A DNA stretch of 12,727 bases. Origin: DASZJY01 sp036260255. Its GTDB lineage: Bacteria > Actinomycetota > Acidimicrobiia > Acidimicrobiales > AC-14. The notes beneath the pieces are model-generated. The model worked only from the letters and a program-made list of their open reading frames with translations, did no database searches and was not told the DNA's origin. This document shows positions 11,989 through 12,727 of this stretch, piece by piece. Where the stretch lies: assembly GCA_036260255.1 (NCBI GenBank), contig DATAAF010000108.1, positions 1 to 12,727 on the forward strand, read 5' to 3'. The first letter of the stretch is position 1. Every line of letters starts with the position of its first letter. The position numbers and the translations under genes were made by a program.

Positions 11989-12727
11989 GGTCGTCCGCCC
12001 TCGGGAGCCGGCACCCCTACGAGCTGTCCCACCTCGAGGAGCTCGAGTCCGAGGCCGTCTTCATCATGCGGGAGGTCGCCGGCGAGTTCGAGCGGCCCGT
12101 GTTGCTCTTCAGCGGCGGCAAGGACTCGGTGGTGCTGCTCCACCTGGCCCAGAAGGCCTTCCGCCCGGAGCGCTTCCCGTTCCCTGTCATGCACGTGGAC
12201 ACGGGCCACAACTTCCCCGAGGTCATCGACTTCCGCGACCGGCGGATGGAGGAACTGGGCGAGCGCCTGATCGTCGCCAGCGTGCAGGAGTCGATCGACC
12301 AGGGACGGGTCGTCGAGGACAACGGGCCCAAGGCCTCGCGGAACCGGCTGCAGACCACCACGCTCCTCGACGCCATCGCCGCCCACGGCTTCGACGCCTG
12401 CTTCGGCGGCGCCCGCCGGGACGAGGAGAAGGCGAGGGCCAAGGAGCGGGTCTTCTCCTTCCGCGACGAGTTCGGCCAGTGGGACCCCAAGAACCAGCGG
12501 CCCGAGCTCTGGCGGCTCTACAACGGGCGCATCCGTCCCGGCGAGCACATCCGCGTGTTCCCGCTCTCGAACTGGACGGAGACCGACGTGTGGCAGTACA
12601 TCGCCGCCGAGCAGCTCGAGGTGCCGTCCATCTACTTCGCCCACAAGCGCACGGTGTTCCACCGCGACGGCATGCTCATGGCCCTTGGTCCCTACGTCGG
12701 GCTCCTCCCCGACGAGGAGCCGTTCGA
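11985..12727 (+). CDS. cysD: Sulfate adenylyltransferase subunit 2 (ATP sulfurylase small subunit), 3'-truncated by window edge
   Basis: About 247 residues are visible out of the ~300 usual for CysD; the frame is still open at the right edge. It is a PAPS-reductase-like N-type ATP pyrophosphatase. The SGGKDS PP-loop is at 43-48, VMHVDTGHNFPEVIDFRD at 68-85, and the signature GGARRDEEKARAKER at 141-155. VFPLSNWTETDVWQYI (191-206) and IYFAHKR complete the family pattern. With the GTPase CysN it adenylylates sulfate to APS, which CysC then phosphorylates. The GTG at 11985 is chosen because it overlaps the cysC stop as GTGA and leads directly into the conserved YELSHLEELE region. cysN is expected just outside the window. 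Confidence 0.95.
   Translation, partial: MRSSALGSRHPYELSHLEELESEAVFIMREVAGEFERPVLLFSGGKDSVVLLHLAQKAFRPERFPFPVMHVDTGHNFPEVIDFRDRRMEELGERLIVASVQESIDQGRVVEDNGPKASRNRLQTTTLLDAIAAHGFDACFGGARRDEEKARAKERVFSFRDEFGQWDPKNQRPELWRLYNGRIRPGEHIRVFPLSNWTETDVWQYIAAEQLEVPSIYFAHKRTVFHRDGMLMALGPYVGLLPDEEPF

Noticed and set aside
1..12727. Defence island, biosynthetic gene cluster, prophage or mobile element
   Set aside because: No nuclease, recombinase, transposase, integrase, toxin-antitoxin pair, NRPS/PKS module or array-like repeats are visible; every long gene fits a known metabolic or regulatory family.

Overview
The window is very GC-rich chromosomal DNA with tightly packed genes, frequent GTG starts, 4-bp gene overlaps and tail-to-tail overlaps. 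Gene content (NarL-type two-component pair, PadR regulators, FDH-like zinc alcohol dehydrogenase, small acidic conserved hypotheticals, cysC-cysD) fits a high-GC actinobacterium. An Acidimicrobiia-like lineage is my guess, not something the sequence proves. I see no tRNA, rRNA, CRISPR array, IS element or phage gene, and no gene-free stretch longer than about 160 bp.

Layout. (1) 1-1851, plus strand: the 3' part of a bifunctional HldE-type heptose kinase/nucleotidyltransferase, overlapped by a GT9 heptosyltransferase-like gene. Together they suggest that ADP-heptose is made and transferred to a glycan. (2) 1848-5576, minus strand: an apparent operon reading right to left of an extended SDR (NAD-dependent epimerase/dehydratase-like), an FDH-like zinc alcohol dehydrogenase, a secreted purple-acid-phosphatase-like lipoprotein, a 63-residue acidic repeat protein and a 93-residue conserved-type hypothetical. 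Its last gene shares a CTAG with the GT9 stop. (3) 5658-6887, plus: a stand-alone FabF-type ketosynthase, divergent from the SDR across a long inverted repeat. (4) 6914-7982: two divergent paralogous PadR regulators, with a palindrome in the promoter of the plus-strand copy. (5) 8001-10386: a ferritin-like four-helix protein on the minus strand whose predicted diiron ligands are mostly replaced, divergent from a NarL-type histidine kinase/response regulator pair coupled by ATGA. (6) 10353-11318, minus: a GalE-like NDP-sugar epimerase overlapping the end of the response regulator. (7) 11410-12727, plus: cysC (APS kinase) and the start of cysD (ATP sulfurylase small subunit), overlapping by GTGA and presumably continuing into cysN. 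These make PAPS from sulfate.

Taken together, this is mostly housekeeping and envelope/sugar metabolism with local regulators. I do not see a complete unknown multi-gene system. The most interesting signals are regulatory DNA (the 46-bp inverted repeat at 5593-5638, the 21-bp palindrome at 7526-7546, and several probable leaderless starts), the metal-site-degenerate ferritin-like protein, and the repeat-containing acidic mini-protein.
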